From Mesostigma viride (taxonomy: Eukaryota; Streptophyta; Mesostigmatophyceae; Mesostigmatales; Mesostigmataceae), in contig RPFO01001598.1 of the NCBI GenBank assembly GCA_009746045.1, forward strand, positions 1,159,227 through 1,223,226: DNA of 64,000 bases. Reading direction: 5' to 3'. This document shows positions 1 through 12,295 of the stretch, in pieces. The translations under genes and the position numbers were made by a program. Numbering within the stretch: position 1 is the stretch's first letter; each line of letters opens with the position of its first letter. The notes under the pieces were generated by a model. The model did no database searches. It was not told where the DNA came from and saw only the letters and a program-made list of their open reading frames with translations.

Positions 1-1398
1 CATCAGCTGGTGCCGCCCATTGCTGCAGTCCCTGCCCGCCGCGCTGACCAACGACGCTACCGTGCGCAGCGGGTGGCGCACTTGCAGCAGCGCGGCGCGG
101 AAGGGGGAGGCGCAGCGCGCGCGCGCCGCCCCCGTGCGCGGGTCGCACCCATGCTCCGCTAGTAGCAACCGCACACACTCAAACGACCAGCACTTGCTCC
201 AGGAGAGGTACGAGGAGCAACCCAGCTGGGACGGGCCGAACAAGGACGGGTGGAACGCCCCCTTGTGGGACTCGGCACAGAGCAAGGTCACGTTGGGGCC
301 GGATGGGTGGGTAAAGAAGCGCATCCCGTGCAGCCAGCTGATGGTGCCGTCGCGGGAATAAGTTTCTAGGGAGTGGGAGGTCTCGTGGCCCACCTCAAGT
401 CCCAGCTTGCCCAGCTCTGCGCTCATCTGGTTGGTGCCTGGGGGACAGAGGGATGAGGGCGACAGGCGGGCGGAGCAAACGCGGGGATCAAGAGCGAGGG
501 AAGGCAGTCAGGTCAGGAAAGTGATTGTGTGCGTCACGAGCAGGAAAACGGTTCATTACCAAAAGCTAGTCACACTGACATTCACCCCAAGATTGAAATA
601 TGAATGGGGGAAGAGAAGAGCAGGGCTTGATAGCCATCTCGCGAAAGCGTAGAAGGCATGGGGTGGGCCGGGGCACCTGGGGTGGTGGTGGGAAATAGCT
701 CAAACCCAGATCAAACTAGATTAAACCCAGCTCACACTAGCTCAAAGGCAGGGCGCGGTCGCAGGTGGGGAGGACATCATGCATTTAGAAAATGCAATCC
801 TGTAAAGCATACGCATACGCTACACACCTGGCACACACATGCGTCTGGACCTCTGGATATTTATCCCACGCCGCGCAATTTCACAAGGTGGTTGGGATTT
901 GGTTGCAACCACGCTCAGGGTGGGAAGTTTCCACAAGACAATGGTGAGAAACAAATGTAAAATGAGAGGGGGCAAAGAGCGCGGCTTTCAAGGGTGGGTG
1001 GAGGTCAAGGTGGGCTGGGCAGCGAAAGGGGAGGTGTAGGTCGAACGGTGCTTTCTCTAAGGGATTATGCCTGAGAGAGAGGATGCCTGGGGACACCATG
1101 TCCAGGAGCAAGATGCATCTAGATGATCGATAGCACAAACCCTACCTGAGCCCATGGTTCCGACAATTAGGACTTGGCGCTCGTCACTGAGGTCAACGCG
1201 CGGCCGCACGAGCCCGCTCCGGAGGTGCAGCAGGGTGTATGCACGCGGTGTCAGGATGACGACAGAGATGAGCACGAACACCCAGATCGAGAAGAGCCGC
1301 CGGGAGCGCCGACGACCAGCGCCGGGACGGGCAGGGCCGTCAGGTTCAGCAACAGTTTCCCGCTGCGCATTCGCCCGCCTCCGAAGCATATTGGACAT
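1..1398 (-). CDS. Type II membrane sulfotransferase-like protein, partial
   Basis: Two exons are visible: 1146-1398 (ATG at 1398) and 437 down to the left edge, where the gene runs out of the window. The intron 438-1145 has a GTAGGG donor and a CAG acceptor, and the join restores the motif GTMGSGTNQMSAEL, which resembles a sulfotransferase PAPS 5'-phosphosulfate loop. The N-terminal ~85 residues carry a basic stretch (RRRSRRLF) followed by one hydrophobic segment (FSIWVFVLISVVIL), the layout of a Golgi type II enzyme. Exon 2 has DGTISWLHGMRFF, several cysteines and LLQVRHPLRTVASLV, comparable to the 3'-phosphate-binding arginine/serine region. Inferred role: transfer of sulfate from PAPS to a secreted glycan or protein in the Golgi. 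The acceptor substrate is not predictable. It could instead be another P-loop glycan-modifying family; the C-terminus is missing. Confidence 0.6.
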
Positions 1399-2319
1399 CG
1401 AGCTACTAGCCTTTGGAGGTCGTTCTCACTCGAAGTCCAGGGTCGGTATGCGCAAAACCTAACCAGGAATTTGGCAGCCCAATCTCTTCTCACGTCCGCA
1501 CTTGCAAAAGCCTGCAAAGCCGTTTCACCAAAATTCCACCCGAGACGTTCGTCCTGACGCCTCGCAGTTCATCTGTGACCCACTTGTTCACAACAATATA
1601 ATTCAACTCCTCGCTACGTCCTCAAAACTCCAGCGGTGTCAAGTGCACACAGCCAAAAGGAGTCTACATCCTGCATCGGGCTGCATGGAGGGGTCCCGGC
1701 TGACAGCCAAAGTCTCGCCATGCACGAACAATCTTGTTTATGCAGCGAGGCAGCGCCGCAGCGGGCACAGACTAATATTGAACCAGGCTCATGCCATATG
1801 TACTCGAACATTTTGTTGTGCAATGAGCCAGTCAGCCAGGCCGACTGGCCGAGGCAAGGACCGCGCGCTTTCAAGTTTGTGACAGGACACCCGCGCACGC
1901 AGCCGCGCACCAGGGCGCGCAACGGGCACATTATTAGCGCGGGAAAGGACCAGACGTGATGACGCGTGGCGTGGTAGCTATCAGCATAAAATTGTACTTG
2001 CGGCAACAAACGCATGTCTGACCCGCACCGCCCAGCTTCTGGGTCATACAGTAAGGCATCCGAGCTATGGATTTGCAACTTCCGAGTCTGCAAGGCACGA
2101 TGCACTCTCTGCAGGCTTTCCATGAATGAATGATAACGACTTTGAACAATAATGATGACGCAGTCTACGTGATAATCAATTGATTAACAAAAGTGATGAT
2201 TCAGGCAGTGCCAACGAATACGAATGACAATGTAGCAGTCGCTACCACGATGGATATTTCATGACAGACCGCTGCGAACGGAAGAAGAGAATATAAATAA
2301 CGCAGCCGTTGCGTCATCG
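1399..2319. promoter_or_regulatory. Divergent intergenic region between the sulfotransferase-like gene and PIG-L
   Basis: About 0.92 kb between two oppositely oriented start codons (1398 minus, 2320 plus), so both promoters should lie here. An A/T-rich TATAAATA lies at 2293-2300, but it is only about 20 bases from the PIG-L ATG. I see no convincing gene in either strand; the 169-codon minus frame at 1614-2123 has no recognisable motif. Confidence 0.45.
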
Positions 2320-5300
2320 ATGGTCAGTCGGGCGACCATTCTGGTATCTGTCGTAGCAATTTTGCTAAGCCCATGCATATGGCTCTTGGTGGGAGATTCC
2401 GTGTCGGAGCCAGGGAATTTTCGGCACGGTAAGCATGCTTTCGACTCGATTCGCGAGGCTTGCTTTTGCGAGCTGGCTTCTGCCTAAGCATACACATAAT
2501 AGCGGCTGCCCGACCTTTTGGAAATTCAACTGTACTGCTCCTGCTGATGGGGGTGGGTTTGACGTCCTGATAGACCTCGCTGGCTTTGGAGTCGATGGCG
2601 CCCGGCCTCGTCAGATCTTACTGGTCATATCTCATCCGGACGATGAGTGCATGTAAGTACACCAACAAAGTTAACAAAAACCAACCCGCCGTGGCTTTGA
2701 AGTTCTGTTTAGTGGCCGAAGTCGGCATGCTACACAAAACGCGAATTTTCGAATCCACGCTCCCTACCTTTTGTGACCTTAGATGTTGTATCTAAATGTG
2801 CATCAACCTCCCGGGTCCCCGTGACCATTGCCGCGATATGCCCCGTGCACTTAAATCGGTGTTCCTCCACCCAGGTTCTTTGCGCCCGTCATTCTCTCCT
2901 TGTTGACGTGGCAACGGTTGCCTCTGCACATCCTTTCGCTCTCCAATGGTACGTACCTCAGATCTACTAGTATAAGTACACTAATGTGACCGTTCTCGTC
3001 TCTTTCTGAATAGGACCTGTCTTGTATCTCTCAGAAAGCTAGTCCTATATGAACTGCTGCTCCGCGAGAGGCTGCTTCTATGTCACATCCTGGGGCTTGC
3101 CATTGTTATCCGCGGCTGATTCTTCTACAGTAGCAGCTGGGCCCTCCAAGCTACTTAGGTTGTGTGTGTGTTTTTGCATTGGAGTCAATCTATGAGGCCG
3201 TCTGTATTGCATGCTCCGCATCGGTGTCGTTTTGAGGGGCTTACTGAGGCAGTGAAAAAGGATCAATTTACTCGGGAAGAACAGCAAACTTTTATAATCA
3301 CCGGGTCACCAGGGGGCGATTGATTGCAGTGAGCAAGGAAAGCTCATCCCAGCTTGCTCGCACGCCACCATGGTAAGGCAACCTGGTCACTTAACGGCCA
3401 TGCATCCCAAGGCCCTCACAACGATAAGAAGGGGAGGTATAACGCAGCAGAGGCCTAGTGGCCCACCTCGTATTGTATGCATACCGGTCAAAGTCATACC
3501 ACCTCAGGTCCTCCGGATGGTAGGGGTGGAGCAAACATGGGCAGGGAGAGGGGAGGTAGAAAAGTGGAGGAAACATGACAAGGGGGAAGGGCAACTCTGA
3601 CAGGGGAGGCATGGGGGCACCGGGAAACAAGTCATGCATGGGTCATCTTAGTCAGATGCTCCCTGTGGTGTGGCAGTCTCCTAGAGCCAGGGTACCGAAC
3701 ACAGGCGTTTCCTCTCTGTCTCAACCTGAGGGTTGTTCAGCCCTCCACCCATCCCCGGTATCGATTCCAGAGAGGATTCGCGCTCTCTGCTGCAGCCACA
3801 AATTCAGCTGATAGATGGATCAAATCAGCTAAACCTAGATAGGAGCCACTTGGTACTCACCTCCAGCGGGCTTAGCAACACATGGGCCATAAACCTCGTC
3901 TGCCCAAGGTAGAAAGTGCGAAGACTGCGTGATGGCGGCTGTTTCTCATCGTTTTCGTTGTCCTCCAGGTGGTGCGGACGGGCTGGGCGCAGTTCGTCAT
4001 GTGGAAATGTTGCGCGCGTGCCAGCGATTGGGCATCCCCTCCGGCAACGTGTGGGTGCTCAACGACACCCGCATGCAGGCAAGCGGGATGTGGGAGGCTG
4101 AAGAAAATCATATAGTAGCATACACAATTGTATAGTAAATTGTATAGTAGCATACACAATTGTATAGTAAATTGTATAGTAGCATACACAGTTGTATAGT
4201 AAATTGTATAGTACCATACACGTCTGTATAGTATATTGTACAGTAGCATACCCAACAATATATCTTTCCATGCCGGACAATGCGGAGCAGCATGCCTCCT
4301 TGTCTTGGTGAATGGGTCCCTGCTGGCAGGCCACCCAGTTGAGTGCGGCACAAAGGAATAAATAGGGTGTCGCCCCTATGCTGCGCTTGCCATTTGAGGG
4401 TGCAATAGAAGATGCCATCAAGAATAGTGGAAGATGCCATCAAGAATAGGGGAAGATGCCATCAAGAATAGTGGAAGATGCCATCAAGAATAGTGGAAGA
4501 TGCCATCAAGAATAGTGGAAGATGCCATCAAGAATAGTGGAAGATGCCATCAAGAATAGTGGATGTTCTTCGGTGCTGGTTGCAGGGGTAGCGATGACCA
4601 GATTTGGCCTCTGCCACCGCTGTCTTGCAGACTGCAGCGATGGGAGGAGTAGACGTGCACGCAGGTGGGTCGTTGCATGCAGGCGATGTTGCTTCTCGGG
4701 GCGCTGGTTGCACCTTTCTTGTCATTGCCATGAATGTGTTTGGAGCAGGGTGGTTGGTTAGCCTAAAGACAAAGTTGAAGGATAACATTAGAGGAATGGT
4801 TGCATCTCTTAACTCTATTTGCCTCACTTAATTTCTGTGGCGCATCTAATGGTAACTTCTCTCCAAACATACTTCCCTTCTGTGGCACATCTAACGATAC
4901 CTTCTTCTCCACGTCTACTTCATCCACGTTGGGTCCTCAACAACTGATCCGCGACTCCACCAGGACGGCTTTGACCAAGTGTGGGACGAAGCAGCTGTCG
5001 CGCATACCGTGTCGGCGGCGGTTGCTCGGTGGCAGATTGACATGGTTGGTTGACTCGTGCCTATTTACTGCATATGCATGCACCTGTCATCGGCGCGGTG
5101 GGTGCTGTCATGATATCTATTGCTTGCCACGTGGTGGGTGCCATCATGCCTACTACGCGTGCATCTGTGGTCAGCATGGTAGGGTCACCAGCGGAGGTAA
5201 GCGGCTGAACGTTATTTTGAAGTCAGGTTGGCATTGTGACACTCTCTGCTTTCGACGATAACACGGTCATTGCCCGTATTTCTTGTTGCCTTCTCTGTGG

Positions 5301-7841
5301 CCACGTGCCAAGGGATGAAAGACAAAGAATCCCTGTGTCAGTCATTTATAGAGCGTGGCTGCCCTATGCGGTGTGGGTTTTCTTTCTTGTTGCAGGCATT
5401 GGTTGTTGGATGCACCTTCCGTGTAGAAGGGCCAATGGCTGTGGTGATCCGCACCAGTTGTGCCTTAGCGGGCATGAAGGGGGCGGTCGTTAGCATCTTG
5501 ATGTCTGTGCGACTCATGGAGTTCATGTTTCGTTTCTAGGATAAACAGCACTTTGCACTTTTGTAGAAATGAGCACCGTTACAATCATGGTGAAGAGCGT
5601 GTGTGTTGCTGTGTGGTGTGTGAGGATGGCTGCCACAGCTTCACATGCCATACGTCAACACCCATGCACTGTTCATGTCATCCTTGACCCACCCGAAATG
5701 GCTGTCAAGACTGAATACGCCATTTCCTTGCCGTGTGTCACAGTGCCATCATGTGATGACACCCTTGGGCTGATATGCAATCCGAAGCTAACGTGGTGCT
5801 GTCTGCCTGCCACTGCGCCTTCATGACTTGAACAGATACTGACTTTTGACCCCTACGGCGTGTCGGGGCATCCCAACCATGCGGCTGCACATGCAGGCGT
5901 GCTGTAAGTAGCAGATCACCAAGACCATCGCTGCTGTGTCTTTCCTCTTAGTATGAACGCGTGATTATGCCTCGTCCAACTTTTCAGACAGGTTTCTTTC
6001 GAGCTGCGTTTAAGTACGCTGCTGCCCCAAGGCTCATAGGCTCATGGTCTAGAGGGCTGGCTGGCTACCCTGTCCAGCAGTCCCCCTCTGCTCACATGAC
6101 CGTCACAGCCGCACTGCTGCGTCCTAACGTCGTCAGTGTGACCACGCTCTTTATTTTCTTGCCAGGGACTCCCAGTTTGCTTTGCAATGTGCCAGGGAGG
6201 GGGAATGGCCTGCTTCATGTCGAGCTTTCCTGTGGCGCGCCAGCGACAAAGATTTGTTTTTTACTGTCGCAGTACTAGTAGCATGCTGTCTGCTCCATGG
6301 CCTTTCTCATGCTTTTCTACTTTCGTTTTGGAACCTTGCCCTACCCTTGATAACATGTTCCCTAGCAGACGGCAGGTTTCATTGCTAGCACGTCAGTACA
6401 GAAAGTTTTTTCTTGCCTTTTCCTTTTCTTTCTTTCGTCTTCCCTCCCCCATTTTCCCTTTCTCACCCACTGATCCGCAGGGTGCAGGGATATGACGCGC
6501 TATACTGCCCCTATTTGACTGCATCGTACCTGTCTTTCGCGGTGTTGTGTTGGCCTCTGATTGACGATTGCGCAGCCGTTTCTTGACAGAAGAGGCAGGT
6601 AGCCTAGCCAAGGACGTGCGGGCCTGGCAGCTGGTGGGTGCCCATGTTCCTTCCTGGTCAACCTTGCACATATGGCTGTGTGTGGAGGGATGTGATTCGC
6701 ATATGGCAATTTGCTTTTGTTTGCCCCACAAAATCCAGAATATATCCTTCACAATGGAAACTGGGGCCCCAGGGTATGCACTATGGTGTAAAGTCTGGCA
6801 TCGCATGATGGCATTGATCATGGCATGCGTTTTGTATATCAGCTTCTCCGATTCTGCAATCCAGACCCGCCCAAGGCATGATTGTGGATAGTTCATAGTA
6901 GTAGGTTAATACATGGGGGCACTCCCATCCATGTCTCAGCATCACTTCTATTCAAACTCTTTTCCCCACGGTTGTGCGCGTCCCCACGGTTGTTAGCTTC
7001 CCAAGGCTTTTCCAGGCAAGCACATCCCAGATGGCTACATTCCAAGCGTGTGATTGCTGATGCAGCATTTGGATGGGCAATGCCATGGGCACTTGGCCGC
7101 CGCAGGTGAGCATGGGCATGCTGCGCAAGTACCTGGGGCCCCTGGAGGCCCTGCTGCAGCATGCGGGGCTCTGGAGGCTTGCACTAAAACTCGCGGATGA
7201 AAGCACACTGTCATCTGCTCACCCAGCTGTCCGGGTGTTCATCAACCCGGATGTTGGCCGGGGCATTGCAGCCATGCAGGAGCACAGGAGCCAGCTGGTG
7301 TGGTGAGTGCAGCCCATGTGGCCTTGTGGGGGTTTCCGCTGCCCTGTTCAACTGAGAATTTGTTATTAAAAGCCAAATGGCAAACAAGATTTCCTCCAAA
7401 TATTTAAAACTTTCCCAGTGCACGGGGTAAACCGGGAAAGCTCAAAATACATGGTAGCGTGCATGTCTCCCACAGCTAGATTTAGACCCATGTCATTTGT
7501 GGCTTGCAGCTTGTCTCCATAGGGCATTGCGACTGGGTCGCCGTTTCTCTCAGCGACCTTGGCACATTCCGATACCCCATGTTCCCTTGGCTTTAGTCGG
7601 CAGCCAGCAGATCCCTAGGGCGTCTACACATGATGATGGCGAATTTTTCCTCTTGCGCCTACACCCATGAGATGGCCCGTAGGAGCTATGCCGCACCAGG
7701 AAGTATGGCTCATGGACTCATTGCCGTGTGCATGTCTACATCGATGCTATTTGTTGCGGCAGGTTTCGCCAACTCTACACCATCCTATCACGCTATTCAT
7801 ACGTCAACGAGTTCCTGCCGCTGCCTGCTGGTCCCTGCTGA
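2320..7841 (+). CDS. PIGL: N-acetylglucosaminyl-phosphatidylinositol de-N-acetylase (PIG-L family)
   Basis: Second step of GPI-anchor synthesis: removal of the acetyl group from GlcNAc-PI on the ER cytosolic face. Nine exons in phase: 2320-2428, 2592-2652, 2875-2948, 3969-4078, 4964-5044, 5836-5903, 6576-6633, 7106-7302, 7763-7841 (278 aa, close to the 252 aa of the human enzyme). An N-terminal hydrophobic helix (ILVSVVAILLSPCIWLLVG) fits an ER membrane anchor. Catalytic/zinc motif HPDDE is in exon 2, FFAPVILSL and LSLSNG in exon 3, VRHVEMLRACQRLGI in exon 4, DGFDQVWDE in exon 5, TFDPYGVSGHPNH in exon 6, RKYLGPLE and MQEHRSQLVW in exon 8, FRQLYTILSRYSYVNEF in exon 9. All the diagnostic residues are present, so it should be active. 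The intron after exon 4 uses a GC donor (CAG|GCAAGC). Introns 4 and 3 are long and intron 4 holds two minisatellites. Confidence 0.93.
4111..4250. repeat. 32-bp tandem repeat in PIG-L intron 4
   Basis: About 4.5 copies of a 32-bp A/T-rich unit beginning AGTAGCATACACAATTGTAT, with the later copies drifting (ACAGTTG, ACGTCTG). It starts only ~30 bp inside the intron, just downstream of the GC donor. Confidence 0.85.
4408..4561. repeat. 22-bp tandem repeat in PIG-L intron 4
   Basis: Seven near-identical 22-bp units starting GAAGATGCCATCAAGAATAG; one unit has GGGG in place of AGTG at its end. No coding role is apparent because it lies inside intron 4. Confidence 0.9.
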
Positions 7842-8320
7842 GTACGCATCCCCATTCAAGTTTACCCACAACCCCCACGGATGTGCATCCCTATGGATGC
7901 CAACTAGCTCACAGGGATGACATGTGGTCCTGTGCGATCCGAGGAAAAATGCAAGCGTTACGACGACGGTTGCAAGTCTTGGTTGTGGCAGCATGCCGGA
8001 CGAGTGCACGCAGCAATGAGGCAATGCCAGGCTCCACGTGCACTTTCAGTATAATCATTATCATGCGTGTACCCAAGGGAGTGCTCATGATGTGTGAGAC
8101 AACCATACACGTACAACCAGACATCCATATACACAACCAGTGCATATGGATGACGATGTTGTAGCTAGTGATGTTGTTTAGATAGATGTTGTAGGTAGCT
8201 GATGTAGATAGATTAGACCGGTAGGACTGTTTGCACCCACCCATCCATCCATCGGGGTTAATTAATGCTCCGTGACTCCCCAACGGGAGCACGAGTCTAA
8301 TTAATTAATTAATTAATTAA
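7842..8320. other. PIG-L 3' flank with a dispersed hairpin repeat
   Basis: No gene is seen. It holds the presumed PIG-L 3' UTR, a degenerate GTAGATAGAT-type stretch around 8160-8215, and at 8267-8295 a hairpin-forming repeat (CTCCGTGACTCCC, loop CAAC, GGGAGCACGAG) also found at 51563, 54150, 55062 and, inverted, near 51850 and 56615. It ends in an (ATTA)n tract whose last TTAA (8317-8320) is the left target site of the neighbouring piggyBac element. Confidence 0.7.
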
Positions 8321-8825
8321 CCCATAGTCCGGGAATAGGTTTTTGGCATTTTTTTACCCCTGAAAATGAAAAAAATCATAGTTAACTCATAGACCACAAC
8401 TCCAAATACCCCCAACCAAGGTGCTAGGAATATCTACACTTCAAGGGCTTTCAGAATATGCAATAATATCATGAGTTTATAAAGTGGTTTGCAAGATATT
8501 TAATGTCAAAGTTGGCCAAAAGACGATCATTTTCAGGCAAGGGAAATCCCCTTAGCATTTTACCCCTGCAGGGAGGGTTCTAAAAAATTATTCTGGGGTT
8601 GGACAATGTCAATAGATAGTTTAGGTATCATGACACAAGGTATGTTCAGTCAGAATTGCATTTTATTGAGTGCACCACGCTCATATTGACACATGGGTAT
8701 CGCCAGCCAAAAACAGGAAAAAAGCACTGTCAACCCATTATAACTTATTTGATGGAAACTCATGTCCTATGTCAATATATGAGCACCCAGCATTGAAAAA
8801 ACATGGAAGACAATAATACAAGCCG

Positions 8826-11080
8826 CTACTCATCACCCCGGCAGCGCTCAAACTTGCCCTGGCGTGCCATATGCCAGTGCTCCCAGCAGCCGGGCTCAGC
8901 GTGCAGGTGCACGTCACATTCAACACATTTGTTCTTGATGTTGCTCTTCGCCTTGCATGCAGCACACTTCATTACCGTGTCAGAAACACATGGTGTATGC
9001 CTGGCAGCCTCGGCAAAGACGCCGAAGGGCCTTCTCCAGCAAGGGCCCTTGCGGCCCAGCGTGCTCTCCCTACGCTTGGAATCCAGTTCTTCTGCCTTCT
9101 CTAATAGCTCCCTGGCCAAGGCAGCCCTAAACTCCCTCTGGCTGAATGGCCCTTCGTCCGGGAAGGCCACTTGCTGATACTTATAAGCGGTCACCACCGC
9201 AATATTCAGTATCCAAAAGAAGTTGCGCTGCCATGGGCGCTAGCTTGGTGACTATCTCGAAGTGGTGGTTCGCTGCCACCTGGTCAACCCTATCCACCCC
9301 ACTCTTGTACGTGTCATAGAATGCCTTGATCTCAGGAATGTCCACCATCTCGTACTCTCCCTTGCCCTTGTTCCACCGCTCCTTCTGCACCACGGGGTCC
9401 TCGGCAGGGCTGCCATGGCGCGAGCTGTAGAAGCGGACCATCTTGCTGTCCACGTACGTGAGGGCAGTGAGAACCATGCCACATGGCAGAGCACGCATCC
9501 TATGCAACATGCCACCCCGCGTCATGCCCCTGCTCTTGGCCTCTGCCTCGGTGATGTTGATGTCACGGGGATAGCACGTGCGATCACGCCTGACAGTGCC
9601 CACAAAGGTGTACCCCTTCTCTGCCAGCCACTCAACAAGCTTGGCGCTGCTAAAGAAGTTGTCGATCTGCGACCACCGTGGTTTCGGCATGCAAGATATG
9701 ATGGCACAAGTGCACCATACTAGCTACCCATGCTGCCCCAAAGCCTCCGTCCTTCACATAGAAGTCCATGTCCTCCTCCAAGGGTGCACCTATCGGCCAC
9801 TGCCCCTTGCCTAGGTAAGGGATGAAGCAAATGAGGATGCCCGTGCTCCCACATGCTAGTGCCCAATGCTTGGTGCCCCACCTACTACGTGAAGGCTTGT
9901 CCTTCATATACTGCCGCACGGGGTTCTTGCCCCTGTCAAAGCACATGCTCTCATCACCTGCCACTACCCCGCTGGGCTGAAAGTTGTGCAGCAGCTTCGC
10001 CTGCACGTGCTCGAACAATACCCTCACGTGCCACAGCGGATCATACCCCTCCTCATGCTTGCTTGGCCTCGCATCGGTGGGATCCCTAGCCATGATGTTG
10101 CGAAGGATATTCTCAAATGTAAAGAGAGACATCATGAGCTTGATGGAAGCATTGCCAACCAGAGGGTCATTATCCCAATAAGTAGCATATGCCCCCCTAT
10201 GCCAATGAATGGACATGATGAGCAGGCAAGAAATGAAACGAAGGATATCTGATTCTGTCACATCCTTCCAGCGCCTCCCTTGCTTGTTATCCTCATCAAG
10301 CTTGGCACGACGCTGGGCAGCCTTCTCGTTTGTCCAGCCCGCAATCTGGCGGATGAATTCCAGGGTCACCAGCGAGAAGAAGTAATCAATGGCGGTAAAA
10401 TTCTCGCATCTGAGCCTCATCGAGGCAGGGGCGATGTCTTCCGCAGGTGGCTTGTCAAGATCGACGTTTCCCCAGTCAAAGTTGCTGGCTTCTTGGCCAT
10501 TCCGGACCGCCTGGCCCTGCCCGGCCCTGCCCCGACCGCGGGAGCCTGCCCCCCGTCCACGAGAGCCAGCAGGTCGGCCGCGTTTTGGTCGAGGCTCGTC
10601 GTCGCCATCGTCATCGTCATCAGCATCGTTTCCATCGTTAGTGTTGGAACTATCTTGTGCATTTCCTTCGTCACTGCTGGTACTGTCAGTTCCGGAACTA
10701 GATTCTGCCTGGCTGCAACTGTCGGTATTGTCGCCTTCCTCCCTAAAATTGCGGTAACCTTGGCTTGCCCACCACTCTGTGACCACTGCCATCTCGAACC
10801 AGTGGTGCTCGCCATCATCATCGAAAAGAAGCTCGACTGAATAGTCAGCCCTGCCCCCCCCATGCCTGACATTTGTGACAGTGGCTGTGTACGTGACATC
10901 TGGGGTCTTGAAAACCTCGCCAGGCACGCGCAAAACTCGATTTTTCCAAGTTTTACGGAGCGCAGCAGACATGAACGCGCGCGCGCGTCGAAACCAAAAA
11001 TCACGCAAAAAGTCACGTGATACTTTAGCTATGGCACGCTGTTTCACCTGGGATATGGCGAAATTACCCCCCAAACCCAT
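8826..11080 (-). pseudogene. piggyBac transposase (DDE_Tnp_1_7 type) broken by two frameshifts
   Basis: Cut-and-paste transposase acting on TTAA sites. Three consecutive minus-strand frames make up one protein: 9650-11080 (ATG at 11080), 9181-9690 and 8826-9197. The first has an acidic Ser/Asp-rich N-terminus, an AT-hook-like KRGRPAGSRGRG, and the first catalytic Asp in VVAGDESMCFDRGK (about residue 376). The second carries the DNFFSS motif with the second Asp, GTVRRDR, and YKSGVDRVDQ with the third Asp. The third continues with a C-terminal cysteine/histidine zinc-binding knuckle (CAACKAK, CVECDVHLH, GCWEHWH). Each junction needs a one-base change: near 9665, between VVAD and DNFF, and near 9232, between KLAP and WQRNFFW. 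No intron signals are seen at either point, so I read it as a decayed gene or base-calling errors; the catalytic residues themselves are intact. Confidence 0.9.
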
Positions 11081-11137
11081 ATATCAGCACCTTCGTTGAA
11101 TGTTCCTGGATCCACTGATCAACTTACATCCGTCACG

Positions 11138-11208
11138 GGTGGCGCGGCGCTCCGGCAATTAAGCGCCGCGCCACCGGGGGTCAAACAGTTCGATATATCG
11201 AACTGTTT
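11138..11208. repeat. Two subterminal palindromes at the right end of the piggyBac element
   Basis: One inverted repeat has 14-bp arms (11138-11151 and 11162-11175, GGTGGCGCGGCGCT) around a 10-nt loop. The other is a perfect 26-bp palindrome, 11183-11208, centred on ATATAT. They lie 1 and ~34 bp inside the terminal repeat, where piggyBac elements keep internal repeats bound by transposase; the role here is inferred. Confidence 0.8.
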
Positions 11209-11224
11209 CCGGACTATGGGTTAA

Positions 11225-12295
11225 TTAATTAATATGGATGACACTGATGTGCGGCAGATTACTTATGTATAGACTGCTGCACTCAAGTCAGCCGGCTGCC
11301 GTTTGTCTGTAGTGGCAGCCCGGCCTGTTGCATGCCTGCCCAGGGGCCGGTGAAACATGCCTGATGTCTGCTGGTCGGCTGCTCTCGTATACCTGTCCCT
11401 TAACATGTCCCTGTGAGGTTCCTGGTCCACTCGGCATCTGCGGTGCCACGAGCTTGCACGATTTTTTTATGGGGGGCACTGGTTAATTTAATTTGTATAT
11501 ATTTCTGGGCTCTAATACTGAGGGGGGGATGCATATTCTGATCAGGCACTCCGCAAAGGTGAAAACCATTTGCGTTCAGTGCCGGGCCGCGGAAAACGCG
11601 GAAAAACGCGATCTGCAAATGAATCCGACCGGAATCGAACTGGGGACCTCTCGCACCAACTTTCGCTGACTATATAGGACGGACGTCTCCGGTTACCATG
11701 GCATCGCCAACTTACACAGGTCTACAGTCATCCGCAAAAGTTCTCCTGTCCGGAGAGTGATGCATGTGCAAGCCTTTTGGATTTGGTACTAGATAAATCA
11801 CTCGAGATCTGTGTGTAGGAGTACTACACACGTGTCTGCACGGATGCATATGCATGTCCGCCGGCCCAGGGGGTTGTGGGTGAACCCTGCAGGTATATGC
11901 CCTAAAACCCCTCAAGCCGGGAGAGGCCTTAATATAATTCTCCCAACCAGCGCCTAGATAAATGAGCGAATTCCAAGCTATAGCCTAATAGCTGTGGCCA
12001 CTGGACCATGGAGCAACGCCTATGCATACCGTGGAATGGAAAACTGGGTGCCTGGAAGACGTGTATTTCGGCACGCACGCCTCACTTACTGATCCGTGCA
12101 CGCACCTCATCTTCCACCAAAACCGAGGCCATACGCCAAATGGCCAGCCGATAGCTCTTGCATGGATCGCTGCCGACGACCTGCCGCGCCTGAATCGCCC
12201 CCGGCTTCAGCGCCTCGCCCTCTGCTCCCTGCCTCCCTCCTAGCTCGGGCGCTCCGAAGCCGAGATCTGGCCGGGCTCCCCTACTGCCGCCCCCC
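11225..12295. other. Repeat-rich spacer
   Basis: No gene recognised. It contains one copy of a SINE-like repeat (11532-11764, separate entry) and otherwise unassigned sequence. The open frames at 11288-11479 and 11712-11915 show no domain or codon pattern worth calling. Confidence 0.5.
11532..11764 (-). repeat. SINE-like dispersed repeat, copy 1
   Basis: About 230 bp almost identical, in inverted orientation, to 20126-20353. Read on the minus strand it contains a perfect RNA polymerase III B-box-like GTTCGATTC within CCCAGTTCGATTCCGG, preceded by tRNA-like sequence, but I cannot fold a full cloverleaf. This supports a tRNA-derived short interspersed element rather than a functional tRNA gene. 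Confidence 0.6.

Larger units (their letters stand above)
8321..11220 (-). mobile_element. piggyBac-type DNA transposon, complete ends
   Basis: A 2900-bp element delimited by a perfect 12-bp terminal inverted repeat, CCCATAGTCCGG at 8321-8332 and its complement at 11209-11220, extending with mismatches. TTAA lies directly outside both ends (8317-8320 and 11221-11224), which is the piggyBac target duplication. It sits in a TTAATTAA-rich landing zone. It encloses a transposase gene on the minus strand. The right end has two striking internal palindromes (11138-11175 and 11183-11208). Confidence 0.95.

Noticed and set aside
1614..2123. 169-codon minus-strand gene
   Set aside because: No domain, no splice pattern, lies in a divergent promoter region.
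2291..2300. TATA box for PIG-L
   Set aside because: Only ~20 bp upstream of the start codon, which would put transcription start at or beyond the ATG; kept as a coincidence unless a start site is mapped.
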